NCBI GenBank assembly: GCA_001029295.1
Contig: LDXJ01000061.1
Location: 248,001 to 312,000, forward strand
DNA length: 64,000 nt
Reading direction: 5' to 3'
Source: Peptococcaceae bacterium CEB3
Lineage (GTDB): Bacteria > Bacillota > Desulfitobacteriia > Desulfitobacteriales > Desulfitobacteriaceae
Positions 1-9,160 of this stretch are shown piece after piece. Below the pieces are notes generated by a model. It searched no databases. It saw nothing but the letters and a program-made list of their open reading frames with translations, and was not told the origin of the DNA. The first letter of the stretch is position 1, and each line of letters opens with the position of its first letter. The translations under genes were made by a program, and so were the position numbers.

Positions 1-1281
1 CGTGATGGTGTACGTCGCTTTCGTTCCATTCTGGGCTGTAACCACCAGCGTGTTGCCGCTGACTACGGGGTCGGTCACTCCGGTCGTATCCCACGTTTGC
101 TGACTTTCCCCTTTACGCAAATTCCCCAGGAATGCCGCTTTGGTTGTTCCAATCGGTACCTTGCTGATCATTGTTCCACTTATCATATAGGCGGACGAGG
201 TTATGCCAGTATCACTGCTTTGCGCTTCCGACCCTGTCGTCAGTGCCGAGATCATGTTTTTGATTATCTGCAGCACATTATCCGGTATTGAAGCACTGCC
301 GCCCAAGCCGATTACATTCTCAGAAAGATTTAGACCCGTCAGTTCCTGTGCTGTATGAGGAAATCCGCTGCCTCTGGTCAACAAGAGTAAGGAATCGCTC
401 AGCGAAGCCATCGGCGCACCGGTCAAGGCATCCACGATGTGGCTATCCTCGCCATTTGCGACATAAGTAGACTGGGGTCTGAGTAAGTTGCTAAATTGGC
501 GGATTACAGCCAGGTTAGTGCCATAGCGGTCTTCCCCGGCCAGCCTCACAGGATTAGGCAGTCGACGCGCCACTCCGTCGCTGATAACACCGGTTCCGCC
601 CACAACATATGTTCTCCGGATCGAAGCCTTATTGTGAGTAAGATAATTAAGCACGGACATGGGCAGACTATTCTGGTCCGTAAAAAGTATCGGCATACCT
701 TCGGCCGCCGCCTCTGACGCTATAGACAAGGCGTCCGCAAAACTCCAGGCCGTAGCTACCGCCACTTGAGTCGGAGAGCCTAACTGGTTGGCGATGTTCA
801 ACGCGGTGGCAAAACGGTCGGAACCGCCTAGATTCACTACCTTAATGTTCATGGCCTTTAAACTATCCAGTACATTTTGACTGACAATACCAAGACCCGA
901 GACGAGGTAAACAGTCTTAACTTTAAGGCGTGTTAACTCAATTTTCGTGAACTTATTCAAGGCATCTTCCTGGGTAAGCAAAATAGGCGCGTCCTTTAAT
1001 TTAGCCAGCGGAGCCGCCGCCAAAACATCGACAAGATGTTCGTCAGAGCCTACTGCCAGCACGGCATTATCGGAAGTGGTTTTCCAACCATATTCGGCTA
1101 TTTGCGCCGCTGTCTGATAGCGGTCACTTCCCGCTATTCGGAACGGCTGGACGTGGACCGTCCTTAACGGTACCGGCGACTTACTCGAATCAGCCAACAC
1201 AGAAAGTGGAGCTAATATAGGCGACATTACAAAACAAAGGGCTATACAAACGGACAATATTTTTTGCGTTATTTTTTTCAC
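1..1281 (-). CDS. Cell wall-binding repeat 2 (CWB2) surface protein, C-terminus outside window
   Basis: Secreted protein anchored to the wall by CWB2 repeats (PF04122), which in clostridia bind anionic wall polymer. The reading frame is open across the whole 427 codons and leaves the window, so the effector end is missing. It starts at a GTG (1279-1281) behind a GGAGGAAG ribosome site; the overlapping ATG is followed at once by a stop. Residues 1-30 form a signal peptide (KK, then a hydrophobic run ending in LA). Three repeats follow, marked by RIAGSDRY near residue 48, NLGGSDRF near 143 and RLAGEDRYGT near 240. After about residue 335 comes a beta-rich stretch ending in GNTLVVTAQNGTKATYTIT, like a small adhesin-type module. 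The leader (1282-1380) holds an inverted repeat, CAGTAAG/CTTACTG. Family is clear; function of the missing part is unknown. Confidence 0.88.
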   Translation of the reverse strand, partial: MKKITQKILSVCIALCFVMSPILAPLSVLADSSKSPVPLRTVHVQPFRIAGSDRYQTAAQIAEYGWKTTSDNAVLAVGSDEHLVDVLAAAPLAKLKDAPILLTQEDALNKFTKIELTRLKVKTVYLVSGLGIVSQNVLDSLKAMNIKVVNLGGSDRFATALNIANQLGSPTQVAVATAWSFADALSIASEAAAEGMPILFTDQNSLPMSVLNYLTHNKASIRRTYVVGGTGVISDGVARRLPNPVRLAGEDRYGTNLAVIRQFSNLLRPQSTYVANGEDSHIVDALTGAPMASLSDSLLLLTRGSGFPHTAQELTGLNLSENVIGLGGSASIPDNVLQIIKNMISALTTGSEAQSSDTGITSSAYMISGTMISKVPIGTTKAAFLGNLRKGESQQTWDTTGVTDPVVSGNTLVVTAQNGTKATYTIT

Positions 1282-1624
1282 ATTCTCTTCCTCCGCTCTA
1301 CTAAATATGCAGCAATAATAATAAACCCAGTAAGTCGCTGCTTTGCTTCGCTATCTTACTGTCATTACATGATTATATATGAACTCTGAAAATAGGGATT
1401 TTTTTCAGCTTAATAGGTGTTAAATCCGGTACGAAATGACCTCTATTTGGTATAAAAGCCTCAAGCGGGAACTTGCGGGATACCCACATTGGAGAAGTAG
1501 CCGCAGCGTCAAACTATATGGAATAATACGGATTAGACTGGATATACTCATTACTAGGTTTTTGCATTCTAACATCTCAAAACGGCGATACTTCTTTGAT
1601 AATTTCAAAAAGGAGCTGGCACAA
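1282..1624. other. Intergenic, possible divergent promoters
   Basis: No convincing gene. A TATAAT hexamer on the minus strand at 1372-1377 could be the -10 of the CWB2 gene, but no good -35 is seen. An inverted repeat at about 1329-1361 lies in the presumed CWB2 leader. The open frames that cross this stretch on both strands have no ribosome site and no recognisable domain. Confidence 0.4.
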
Positions 1625-1723
1625 GTGGAATGTCTTGTTGCCTTTATGGTGTTTGCCTTGATTACAATCGCCATCATCTCAAGACTCGTTGAGGACGGGG
1701 GGACTTTCCCCCAGGGCATGTAA
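1625..1723 (+). CDS. Possible 32-residue single-span membrane peptide
   Basis: A short frame starting at GTG 1625 with a good ribosome site, AAGGAG at 1610-1615, nine bases upstream. The peptide begins VECLVAFMVFALITIAIIS (one hydrophobic span) and ends with a short polar tail, RLVEDGGTFPQGM. A rho-independent terminator lies 17 bases after the stop, so the unit looks like a compact transcript. Size and shape resemble type I toxins (TxpA/Fst/holin-like) or small regulatory membrane peptides, but no family match is claimed. The frame can be read further upstream to 1436, without a ribosome site. Real expression is unproven. Confidence 0.35.
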   Translation: MECLVAFMVFALITIAIISRLVEDGGTFPQGM

Positions 1724-1740
1724 GACAACAAATATAATAT

Positions 1741-1774
1741 AAAGGAGCTAAATCGTCTTATCTAGCTCCTTTTT
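1741..1774 (+). terminator. Rho-independent terminator
   Basis: A ten-base stem AAAGGAGCTA / TAGCTCCTTT with a 12-base loop, ending in a run of five T on the plus strand. It follows the possible membrane peptide gene by 17 bases and is the best sign that the region is transcribed rightward. Confidence 0.75.
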
Positions 1775-2170
1775 GTCGTCCCACCGAGAAATCTCCCCAT
1801 TTCTTCCTATCCCAATGCCCCTCAACGGTCACGACTCATAATTTACTTTTACGGATATGAACGCACTTGTAGGTACTCTTGGTGTCTTATGATTCGAGAT
1901 TGTTTCTGAGCGGGTGAAGATGAGTTAAAGCGGGGGCGTTTTTGTACGCCCTCGCTATGCGATAGTTTACCCAGTATGAGCTTGTTCCTGCCTATTCCGT
2001 TTATACCAAAATGTGTTCATTTCATACCAGAATTCATAGCTTTTAAGCGCCGGAAATACCTATTTTCCACATTTTAAGTAAAATAATAATGACTGATGTG
2101 TTTATGGCGTCTGCGATGCTGAGCGTCCCGCCCGCCTCGGCAAGCGCCATGCCAATTAAGTGTAGTTTTC
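1775..2170. other. Intergenic with an unassigned hairpin
   Basis: No gene seen. At about 1933-1958 there is a strong hairpin, GCGGGGGCGT / ACGCCCTCGC, without a T-run. It lies downstream of both neighbouring transcripts and could be a weak bidirectional terminator. Confidence 0.35.
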
Positions 2171-2929
2171 TTACAAGTTAAGGATCTTCTTCAATTCTGC
2201 TATGTGGCTTTTGCCGACTGGTATATCAAAAGACGTTCCCTGTAGTTTGATAACGTAATTATTATTGAACATAGGGGAAATCTTTACAATATGCTTCAGA
2301 TTGACAATGAAGCTGCGATGGCATTGGAAAAAGCCTCGGTTGGGCAAGCTGTTTTTCCATAACTCCAGACTTTTTCTTGTCCTGTAGGTTACCTGCTTCG
2401 TGAAGATAAGGGTGTCTTTCTTTTCAACTTCGATGTATAAGATATCGTCGGCGGCAATTACATTGTACTCTTCACCGTCAAAGGCGATAACTTTATCGAA
2501 GGCGAGTTTAGTGTCATTAGCCAAGGCGGCAATTTTATCTGCCATTCGCTCCTTAAGGGATGATCCCCGAGCCAACCTTGTGTTGAGCTTTTCAATCGTG
2601 ATGTTCAAGCGGTCTTTGCGGATCGGTTTCATAACATAGTCAATGGCATTAATTTCAAAGGCTTGGACTGCGTAATCATTGAAGGCGGTAAGAAATACAA
2701 TCGCTATGTCTTTATTGAGATCAGCAATTTCTCTGGCCAGATTCAGACCGTTGAGAACCGGCATGTCGATGTCGAGAAATACAGCGTCAGGCTTCAAGCT
2801 GTCTATTTCTTTCAAAGCCTCGACCGGATCGGTAAACATAGCCGAAATTTCGATAGCCTGGCATTTGTTCAGCAAGTATTCCAATTCGTCCAATAATGGT
2901 TTTTCATTGTCGACCAATACAACTCTCAT
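2171..2929 (-). CDS. LytTR-family response regulator
   Basis: Cytoplasmic two-component response regulator, 252 residues. The N-terminal receiver domain (about 1-120) has the acidic pair in VLVDNEKP and the phosphorylatable Asp in VFLDIDMPVLNG, plus the conserved Thr and Lys regions (FLTAF, VMKPI). The C-terminal half (about 150-250) is a LytTR DNA-binding domain, with the typical YIEVEKKDTLIFT and FFQCHRSFIVNLKHI stretches. The ATG at 2927-2929 shares one base with the stop of the kinase gene (TGATG), so translation is coupled and the kinase is its likely partner. LytTR regulators often control surface, wall or secreted functions; the CWB2 gene downstream is one possible target, but this is inference. 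Confidence 0.93.
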   Translation of the reverse strand: MRVVLVDNEKPLLDELEYLLNKCQAIEISAMFTDPVEALKEIDSLKPDAVFLDIDMPVLNGLNLAREIADLNKDIAIVFLTAFNDYAVQAFEINAIDYVMKPIRKDRLNITIEKLNTRLARGSSLKERMADKIAALANDTKLAFDKVIAFDGEEYNVIAADDILYIEVEKKDTLIFTKQVTYRTRKSLELWKNSLPNRGFFQCHRSFIVNLKHIVKISPMFNNNYVIKLQGTSFDIPVGKSHIAELKKILNL

Positions 2930-5511
2930 CAAAGATTCACACCTCTATGTTGCGGGATTTTCAGGCAGACCCTCGTACCCTTGCCGGGTTCGCTTTCGAT
3001 GTTGATGCCCAGTCTGTAGATTGCCGTCATCCGCTGTTGGACATTGAAAAGCCCTATCCCGGCGCCCTCCACCTTATTGCTTAATAAGAGCGGAATGGTC
3101 TCCTGGCTGATACCGGCGCCGTCATCTTCCACACAAAGCAGGACATGATCGTCACAACGCTTAACCGTGATCTTGACGGTTCCGCCTGCCTTCTTGGGCA
3201 GGATTCCGTGGCGGACGGCATTTTCCACCAGCGGTTGCAGGATGAGGTGCGGGATCCGGCATTCGATACTATCGTCAATATCATATATGATGTTCAGTTT
3301 GTCGGAGTAGCGGGCTTTTTCGATAAATAAATAGGATTTTATCATACTAATTTCCTTAGAGAGCGGCAATTCGTCCTCTATCCGGCTGATCGTAAAGCTC
3401 TCCCGGAGATAATTGCTGAGTTCCACAAGCAGTTCTCTGGCCAATTCAGGGTCGGTCCTGATAAAAGAAATAATCGTACTCATCGCATTATGTAAAAAGT
3501 GGGGTTTAATTTGCGCTTGTAAAAAATATACTTCTGCCGCCACCGCAAGTTCTGTGACCTTTTTTAATTCCAGTAAAGTTCTGACCCGCGCCAAAAGTTC
3601 CTTGTCATTGAACGGTTTATGCAGGTAGTCATTGGCGCCTGCCTCAAATCCTTGCACTAGGTCCTTCGTTTGGTTTTTGGCCGTAATCAGTAAAATAGGC
3701 AACTGGGTGAGCGTATACTTTTCCCTGACAACACGGCATACTTCATAGCCGGACAGATGAGGCATGATTACATCCAACAAAATCAGATCGAACTGCGCCC
3801 CGCCGGCCAGCCGGTTCAGGGCTTCATCTCCGCTTGGTACGCAGGTTAAATGATACTTCTCTCCGGACAAAATATTTACAACGATTTGTAAATTTAGCGG
3901 CTCATCGTCTACCACCAGGATTCTGGCATTTTCCGGAAGACCGGGAATTGGCCTTTTTTGCCTATCAGAAAGTATAAAATTTGGGGGTGTAGAAGTGTAA
4001 CCTCTGATCCACTGATTTAACCGCACGTCCAAGTGGGAAGTGCGCAGCACAAGCCCGGTTTTCTTTACGGCGGGAAAGTCAGTTTCTGCAGAGGGCCTGG
4101 GCATCATTATGTTCTCCGGTATACCAGCCGCCTTTGCCTCCCGGCGGTACTCCCGCCCGCCCAAAGGCAATGCGAAGGAAAAGCTGGAACCTCCTCCTTC
4201 GTCTGAGGTCACCCGGATCTTTCCGCCGTGAAGTTCCACCAGACTTTTGGTTATGGCCAGTCCCAGACCGGTCCCGCCGTATTCCCGGGAAATAGAAGTG
4301 TGAGCCTGTTCAAAGGCTTCGAAAATTGCCTGCCGCTTATCCTCGGGAATGCCTATCCCGGTATCGGAAACGGTTATGTGAAGATATTCATCAATACGAT
4401 CGGCAGTAATCGTAATGGTTCCGGAAGCGGTAAACTTGACGGCATTGCCGATCAGATTGTACATAATTTGCAGAAAACGGTTCTCATCGGCGTAAATTAA
4501 AGCATCCTCAGGATTGATCTTGTTGATTAAGGTGAGCGATTTTTGCCGGACCTGAGGCGCAAAGGTTTTGCAGACCATATCCGTCAGGACGAAGATATCC
4601 ATAACCTGCTTGTGTAAAATAATATCTCTATTCTTAAGCTTGGAGAAATCCAGAATATCCCCGACCAGTCCCGCCAGCCTTTTGGCGCTGGCGATGGCGA
4701 GCCGGACATCGTGCTCTTGCTCTTCGCTCAGCGGTCCGTGCCGCAATTCCGCAAGAGGTTCCAAGAGGCCGATAATGCCATGCAGTGGTGTATTCAGCTC
4801 ATGGGACGTATTGGCCAAAAAATCATCCTTGAGCTTGTCCAGTTTTTGTAGGTTTATGTTTTTGGTTTCCAGTTCTTCCGTGTATTTCTGAATGAGCAGC
4901 ATTTTTTTGTGATTGTCCAGGACCTGTCTCTTTAATCTTCCGTTAACCCAAAAAGCGATACCCGCGAGGATCATGAAAATAAACAGCCGCCCTGTGTGGT
5001 CCGCCAGGTCGATATGGGCGATAAGAAAAGGCTGGCGGACAGCAAAAATAATCAGCCAGGCAATGCCGCCCAGGACGGAATAGGCCAGGACGATTCGATT
5101 GGAAAAGTAACACATACTGACTATCAGAAGGATAATCAGGACAGCCCAGACAGTAAGTCCGGAAATATCGCTGTATCCGTAAAGAATCATGGAAATTGCC
5201 GCCAGGTACAAGAGAGCGATGGCATGAGTTATCGCAGATTCGCGAACTCCTAATCCGCGGAGTGCAAACGGCAGGATTGCTGCCAGAATCATGGCGGAAT
5301 CCGGTATAATGACATGCCTGGTCCAATTCAGATTATAATGATTGAAAAATTCTGCACAAGCAAGGAAAAAACAACTGGCGACCGCAATGACTAAAGTCAG
5401 CCACATCACTGTTGTATTAGCATCCCTATCGAATTCGGCTCTTATTTCGTTATCAATATCAATATCTTCATCAATGTCTTCATTACTATTCCTAAATAAT
5501 TTTGCAATCAT
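2929..5511 (-). CDS. Membrane hybrid histidine kinase with two kinase cores
   Basis: An 860-residue sensor kinase. After an acidic N-terminus (EDIDEDIDID) come about six membrane spans (residues 33-190), then a short coiled coil. A HisKA-type core follows, with the phospho-His in LANTSHELNTPLHG (His237), then an HATPase domain ending with GGTGLGLAITKSLVELHGG. Next is a receiver domain (ILVVDDEPLN, LILLDVIMPHLSG), and then a second, LytS-type core with the phospho-His motif QAQIKPHFLHNAMST and a second ATPase (LILQPLVENAVRHG, GAGIGLFNVQQRM). The order is TM6-HisKA-HATPase-REC-His_kinase-HATPase. A plausible route is HisKA to the internal receiver, which controls the LytS-like core, which phosphorylates the coupled LytTR regulator. 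The signal is unknown; no periplasmic sensor domain is evident. Confidence 0.9.
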   Translation of the reverse strand: MIAKLFRNSNEDIDEDIDIDNEIRAEFDRDANTTVMWLTLVIAVASCFFLACAEFFNHYNLNWTRHVIIPDSAMILAAILPFALRGLGVRESAITHAIALLYLAAISMILYGYSDISGLTVWAVLIILLIVSMCYFSNRIVLAYSVLGGIAWLIIFAVRQPFLIAHIDLADHTGRLFIFMILAGIAFWVNGRLKRQVLDNHKKMLLIQKYTEELETKNINLQKLDKLKDDFLANTSHELNTPLHGIIGLLEPLAELRHGPLSEEQEHDVRLAIASAKRLAGLVGDILDFSKLKNRDIILHKQVMDIFVLTDMVCKTFAPQVRQKSLTLINKINPEDALIYADENRFLQIMYNLIGNAVKFTASGTITITADRIDEYLHITVSDTGIGIPEDKRQAIFEAFEQAHTSISREYGGTGLGLAITKSLVELHGGKIRVTSDEGGGSSFSFALPLGGREYRREAKAAGIPENIMMPRPSAETDFPAVKKTGLVLRTSHLDVRLNQWIRGYTSTPPNFILSDRQKRPIPGLPENARILVVDDEPLNLQIVVNILSGEKYHLTCVPSGDEALNRLAGGAQFDLILLDVIMPHLSGYEVCRVVREKYTLTQLPILLITAKNQTKDLVQGFEAGANDYLHKPFNDKELLARVRTLLELKKVTELAVAAEVYFLQAQIKPHFLHNAMSTIISFIRTDPELARELLVELSNYLRESFTISRIEDELPLSKEISMIKSYLFIEKARYSDKLNIIYDIDDSIECRIPHLILQPLVENAVRHGILPKKAGGTVKITVKRCDDHVLLCVEDDGAGISQETIPLLLSNKVEGAGIGLFNVQQRMTAIYRLGINIESEPGKGTRVCLKIPQHRGVNL

Positions 5512-6054
5512 ATCCTGTTACCTTTCGGCGGTGCCCAATATTCAATTATAAATAAATATTAAACGATATTCGTTACACATATAACCATAACCATTATTTG
5601 ACGACACACTTTCTCAAAATATCAATACCAGTACCAAAATATCATAGCATATCCCGTTATCCTTGTCCACCTTTACCATAGGTTGGGCATGATGACATGA
5701 ATTGGAGCGCGTCCCTTGGGAGACCCCAAACAGTGCTGTCTCCTTCGCAGCTCTTCCCATTCTGCCGCTTGATTTCCTCGTCCGGCATGTCCGAGCCAAC
5801 AATCACCGTGTTGCAATGCTCATGGTTCATATTTTCCGTCCCGGTATCTTTTGCCGATACCCAACTTTTGCCGCCATTCCGGTGGCTCGCCAATATCGCC
5901 CCAGTATTCAGTCATTGATTGTATTAGTTCATTTTCAGTGTAACTGCGTCATCAATTTTCCGCAGTTTCGTCCACTGCAAATGTGATCCCGTGAAGATCC
6001 GGCATGACGGCAAGGATGGCGCATTCGTCAATTTAGAAAGAGGGTCCACGACCA
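5512..6054. other. Intergenic, no convincing gene
   Basis: Several short frames cross this stretch on both strands, none with a clear ribosome site or family. The best is a 43-codon minus-strand frame (5924-6055) whose ATG overlaps the stop of the nucleotidyltransferase gene (TAATG), so it could be translated by coupling. A second, 31-codon minus frame (5820-5915) is rich in Trp and Tyr. The stretch may be decayed coding DNA. A TATAAT at 5545-5550 (minus) may belong to the kinase promoter. Confidence 0.3.
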
Positions 6055-6621
6055 TTAGCTCAACTCACGGCGGATTTCGTCTACCCAAATGCGCGCCCGA
6101 CCCAAAACCAATTCCATATCGTCCCAGTTGCTTATACAATCTACCAGGTTCTCTTTGCTGGCTGGCAACTCCAGACTAAGGAATTTAGCATGCTGGTGAG
6201 CCAAGTTAGTGGTGATGAGTTTTACCGCTTCCGGCTTATGCCAAAGCTTCTGGATGTTATCCAATCTGGACTCAGCCGTTAGAATTTGAGCCTCACAAAA
6301 GGTCGGGAATTTCCCTTCCGGGTAAACTTGGGTCAATATGTATTCGTAAAACCCTGGTTTACCTGAGACAACCTTGGCAAAGCACAGCGAACGGTATAAC
6401 TCGAATTGCTTCTTGCGCGAAGCCCAAACAACATGGACCTCTTCATCCGGGTGCAATGATTCAAGTTGGCAAAATGTGTCGACATAGGTCCGAAACTTAC
6501 CGGCAAACACTAGGTAATCCCAGTCACTGAACTTGGTGATATGTCCTGTCGCTCTGCTGCCGGACAAAAGAACTAATTCCGCGTTATCCATGAGCGTTGC
6601 CCATGAGCGTACTCCAACCAC
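6055..6621 (-). CDS. Nucleotidyltransferase-fold protein (MNT/kanamycin-type)
   Basis: A 188-residue protein with the nucleotidyltransferase signature LLSGSRATGHITKFSDWDYLVF near residues 17-40: the GSR..G loop followed by the metal-binding D-x-D (SDWD). The third carboxylate may be in EEVHVVW. The C-terminal half looks helical. The fold is shared by minimal nucleotidyltransferase antitoxins (MNT of HEPN/MNT pairs), aminoglycoside adenylyltransferases and lone enzymes. No HEPN gene is adjacent. The GTG at 6619-6621 sits behind GGGAGGGG. Its exact substrate cannot be told from the sequence. Confidence 0.75.
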   Translation of the reverse strand: MVGVRSWATLMDNAELVLLSGSRATGHITKFSDWDYLVFAGKFRTYVDTFCQLESLHPDEEVHVVWASRKKQFELYRSLCFAKVVSGKPGFYEYILTQVYPEGKFPTFCEAQILTAESRLDNIQKLWHKPEAVKLITTNLAHQHAKFLSLELPASKENLVDCISNWDDMELVLGRARIWVDEIRRELS

Positions 6622-6786
6622 GTCGCCCCTCCCTGGCGTTTCGCCACCCTGCAGCCAAATCCTTGGGTTTCGCTGAACACCTAGCTAGTGTCTAGAAGGC
6701 TGATAAGCTCTAGCATTTTACTATACCGATTCTACGGTTTCCTTGAGTATGCCGAAGATCCCCTTGACCCGCTCAGGTTAGTCAGG

Positions 6787-6815
6787 TTGGTTGGGTTAGG
6801 ATGTCTTGGTATAAT
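6787..6815 (+). promoter_or_regulatory. Sigma-A type promoter of the lipid-linked sugar operon
   Basis: TTGGTT at 6787-6792 and a perfect TATAAT at 6810-6815 with 17 bases between. It lies 72 bases before the first gene of the three-gene rightward operon and is well placed for it. Confidence 0.65.
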
Positions 6816-6886
6816 GATACAGGCGTGGTATGATATATGAGTCAACCATGGTAACCGTCGAATTTTCTTGAGAAAGGTAGAGAGAT

Positions 6887-7834
6887 TTGAGAACCTCATC
6901 ACCTCTAAATCGGGTTGAAGAGCATAACATCATAGTGCCGCTGATGAAGCGAAATTCCCCTCAGGCTTTAATACAATTAATGCGTCCCTGGCAGTGGGCC
7001 AAAAACCTCTTCGTTTTCTTAGGGTTTCTTTTTTCCCGAGATTGGGGGAACTCCCATCTGTTTTTACGTGTTGTGGAGCTGGCCGTGGCTTTTTCCCTGA
7101 CTTCCAGTGCCGTATATATTTTAAATGATTGGTTTGACCGGCGTAAAGACCGGTTGCATCCCAAGAAAAGAAACAGGCCTTTAGCCGCGGGCCTCATATC
7201 TCCCTGGCTGGCCATTTTGCTGATGACTGTCCTTTGTTTGGCCGGCTTGACCATGGGCTATTTCGTTTCTCAGAGTGCCTTGCTCCTTCTAATACTCTAT
7301 TTTGTGCAAAATGTTGCTTATTCCAAGTATCTGAAGAACGTTGTGATCCTAGATGTCTTTCTGTTGGCGAGCGGATTCATGCTGCGCATTCTGGCAGGTA
7401 CCGTCGGAGTTGGCATACAACCCTCCCATTGGTTGCTGCTCTGCGGCCTAATGCTTACCCTATTTATCGGCTTTGGCAAACGACGGGCGGAGCTAAAAGA
7501 ATTAGCGGACCGGGCCTCGAGTCACCGTGCTGTTCTGGAAAGTTACAGTGAGAACCTCCTGGAACAGATGATGGGAATTACGGCCGGGGGGGTTATTATC
7601 ACTTACAGCCTGTATACGGTCAATTTTGCTACCGTAAGGCTGCATGGAACAGGTGCGCTCATTTATACGGTGCCCTTGGTCATCTACGGCGTCTTTCGTT
7701 TTCTATATATTGTCAGAAACAGCAGCGAAGGCTGTGACCCCACAAGACTGATACTGAAAGATTTGCACCTTGTGATAGTGAGTATCTTATGGCTTCTCAG
7801 TGTCATTTTGATTTTGGAACCAGCGCTGCTTTAA
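6887..7834 (+). CDS. UbiA-family transferase, decaprenyl-phosphate phosphoribosyltransferase-like
   Basis: Polytopic membrane enzyme of the UbiA superfamily, 315 residues. The first Asp-rich motif is NDWFDRRKDRLHPKKRNRPLAAG (from residue 80); the HP-K--RPLAAG ending is typical of 5-phosphoribosyl-1-pyrophosphate:polyprenyl-phosphate transferases (Rv3806c-like) rather than quinone-pathway UbiA or MenA. A homologue would move phosphoribose to a polyprenyl phosphate at the inner face of the membrane. Following genes encode a membrane glycosyltransferase and an EmrE-like flippase, which fits a lipid-linked pentose route. The start taken is TTG 6887 with AAAGG upstream; an ATG at 6944 (MKRNSPQ) is equally possible. 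Substrate is inferred from family only. Confidence 0.8.
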   Translation: MRTSSPLNRVEEHNIIVPLMKRNSPQALIQLMRPWQWAKNLFVFLGFLFSRDWGNSHLFLRVVELAVAFSLTSSAVYILNDWFDRRKDRLHPKKRNRPLAAGLISPWLAILLMTVLCLAGLTMGYFVSQSALLLLILYFVQNVAYSKYLKNVVILDVFLLASGFMLRILAGTVGVGIQPSHWLLLCGLMLTLFIGFGKRRAELKELADRASSHRAVLESYSENLLEQMMGITAGGVIITYSLYTVNFATVRLHGTGALIYTVPLVIYGVFRFLYIVRNSSEGCDPTRLILKDLHLVIVSILWLLSVILILEPALL

Positions 7835-7870
7835 TAACGACATTAAGCATGTACTTTAGGATGTGGTTTT

Positions 7871-9136
7871 GTGGTAAAAAGGATCGAACGTTTCTATGGT
7901 TTCACTGTTTTGGCAGGCTTTGTACTCAGTGTCTTTTGGATTTTCCTGGTCAAAACTCAGCCCTTTTCTGATTTCTTGTATTATCAGCGCATAGCCATGA
8001 ACGTGGCCAACGGGGGGCCATGGGGAAATACCTATACTACGGTGGGCTATTCCATGATTTTGGGGCTTTTCTACAAGATTTTTGGCTCTAACATCATGGT
8101 CGCTAAGTGGCTCAATGTTTTCCTGACGGTTGTAGGAGATTTATTGTTTTATCAAATTCTCAAGGCGGCTAATATCCGGGAATATGGACGTAGAATCATC
8201 TTTGTCTTGTTTGCCTTATTTCCGAGCACGATTTTTTACAATAGTATGGTTGCGACAGAAATTCCATTCACGACTATTCTCCTTCTGATTACGTATTTAT
8301 ATATAGCGGAATACCGCTATCGGTACTGGCTGATTGGCTTACTGGTCGGGCTTGACACACTGATTAAACCATTTTTCCTGGCATTTTTTCTGGTTATCTT
8401 TTTAACCGAGTATGTTACCGGCAAGAACAACTTCGCAAAAAGCCTGAAGAATAGCTTAATTATCTTAGCTGTGAGTATCCTGACAATCTCGCCTTGGTTA
8501 TACCGCAATTCCCGTTTAATGGGCCAATTTACTTATGTATCAAATAATGGTGGGATCGTCCTTTATATCAATAACAACTCACAGAATCACGCAGGCGGTT
8601 GGATGCCGGCCGAAAAGGTGAAGCACTCTCTGGTTCTGACCCAGAAATATAAAATGGCCAACATGACGCAGCGTAATCATATGCTTACCCAGGCAGCGGA
8701 AAAATGGATTCTTTCCCACCCCAGGCAATATGTGATTTTGGGCCTTAAGAGACTGCTGAAAACCTTCGGCCCCAAATCCGAACTGCGCATGAGCTTTTAC
8801 GGAGCTCAGGTGCCTAGAAACGTGCAAAAGTCATTAAGTTCCCTAACAGCCATCATGCGTGGCCTTTTCTTTAGTGTCGGGTTAATAGCAATGGCTTGGT
8901 TAGGCGTTTTATATATCTTTAGACTTTTGGCGCCTAAGAACCGCCTCAAAAACTCTAAAAGGAGTGGCAGTCTTTTAGCCGTGTATTTCACAATAACCTT
9001 TTTGATGTTCTCTAGTATCTATTTCTTAACGGAAGGCCAACCGAGGTATGCTTTTCCTGTTGTATTTATCCTACTCTATTTTGCTTATGTGGGATGGGAG
9101 AGCCTGTTTTCCCTGGTAAAAAAGTCAATTCTATAA
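7871..9136 (+). CDS. Membrane glycosyltransferase, GT39/PMT-like
   Basis: A 421-residue integral membrane protein with about ten spans. The organisation matches C-family glycosyltransferases that use polyprenyl-phosphate sugars: a first span, then an extracellular loop with a likely catalytic acidic region, followed by VGYSMILGLFYKIFG and a long run of helices. YNSMVATEIPFTTILLLITYLYIAEYRYRYW and GLLVGLDTLIKPFFLAFFLVIFLTEY are typical of the PMT_2/ArnT-like group. It probably transfers the lipid-linked sugar made and flipped by its neighbours to a surface acceptor. The gene begins at GTG 7871, 36 bases after the UbiA gene. Confidence 0.75.
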   Translation: MVKRIERFYGFTVLAGFVLSVFWIFLVKTQPFSDFLYYQRIAMNVANGGPWGNTYTTVGYSMILGLFYKIFGSNIMVAKWLNVFLTVVGDLLFYQILKAANIREYGRRIIFVLFALFPSTIFYNSMVATEIPFTTILLLITYLYIAEYRYRYWLIGLLVGLDTLIKPFFLAFFLVIFLTEYVTGKNNFAKSLKNSLIILAVSILTISPWLYRNSRLMGQFTYVSNNGGIVLYINNNSQNHAGGWMPAEKVKHSLVLTQKYKMANMTQRNHMLTQAAEKWILSHPRQYVILGLKRLLKTFGPKSELRMSFYGAQVPRNVQKSLSSLTAIMRGLFFSVGLIAMAWLGVLYIFRLLAPKNRLKNSKRSGSLLAVYFTITFLMFSSIYFLTEGQPRYAFPVVFILLYFAYVGWESLFSLVKKSIL

Positions 9137-9160
9137 CAGCAAAGGAAGGACTTAAAGTCT

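Noticed and set aside
5657-5986. Overlapping 73-94-codon frames on both strands
   Set aside because: No ribosome sites, no recognisable family; at most decayed coding DNA.
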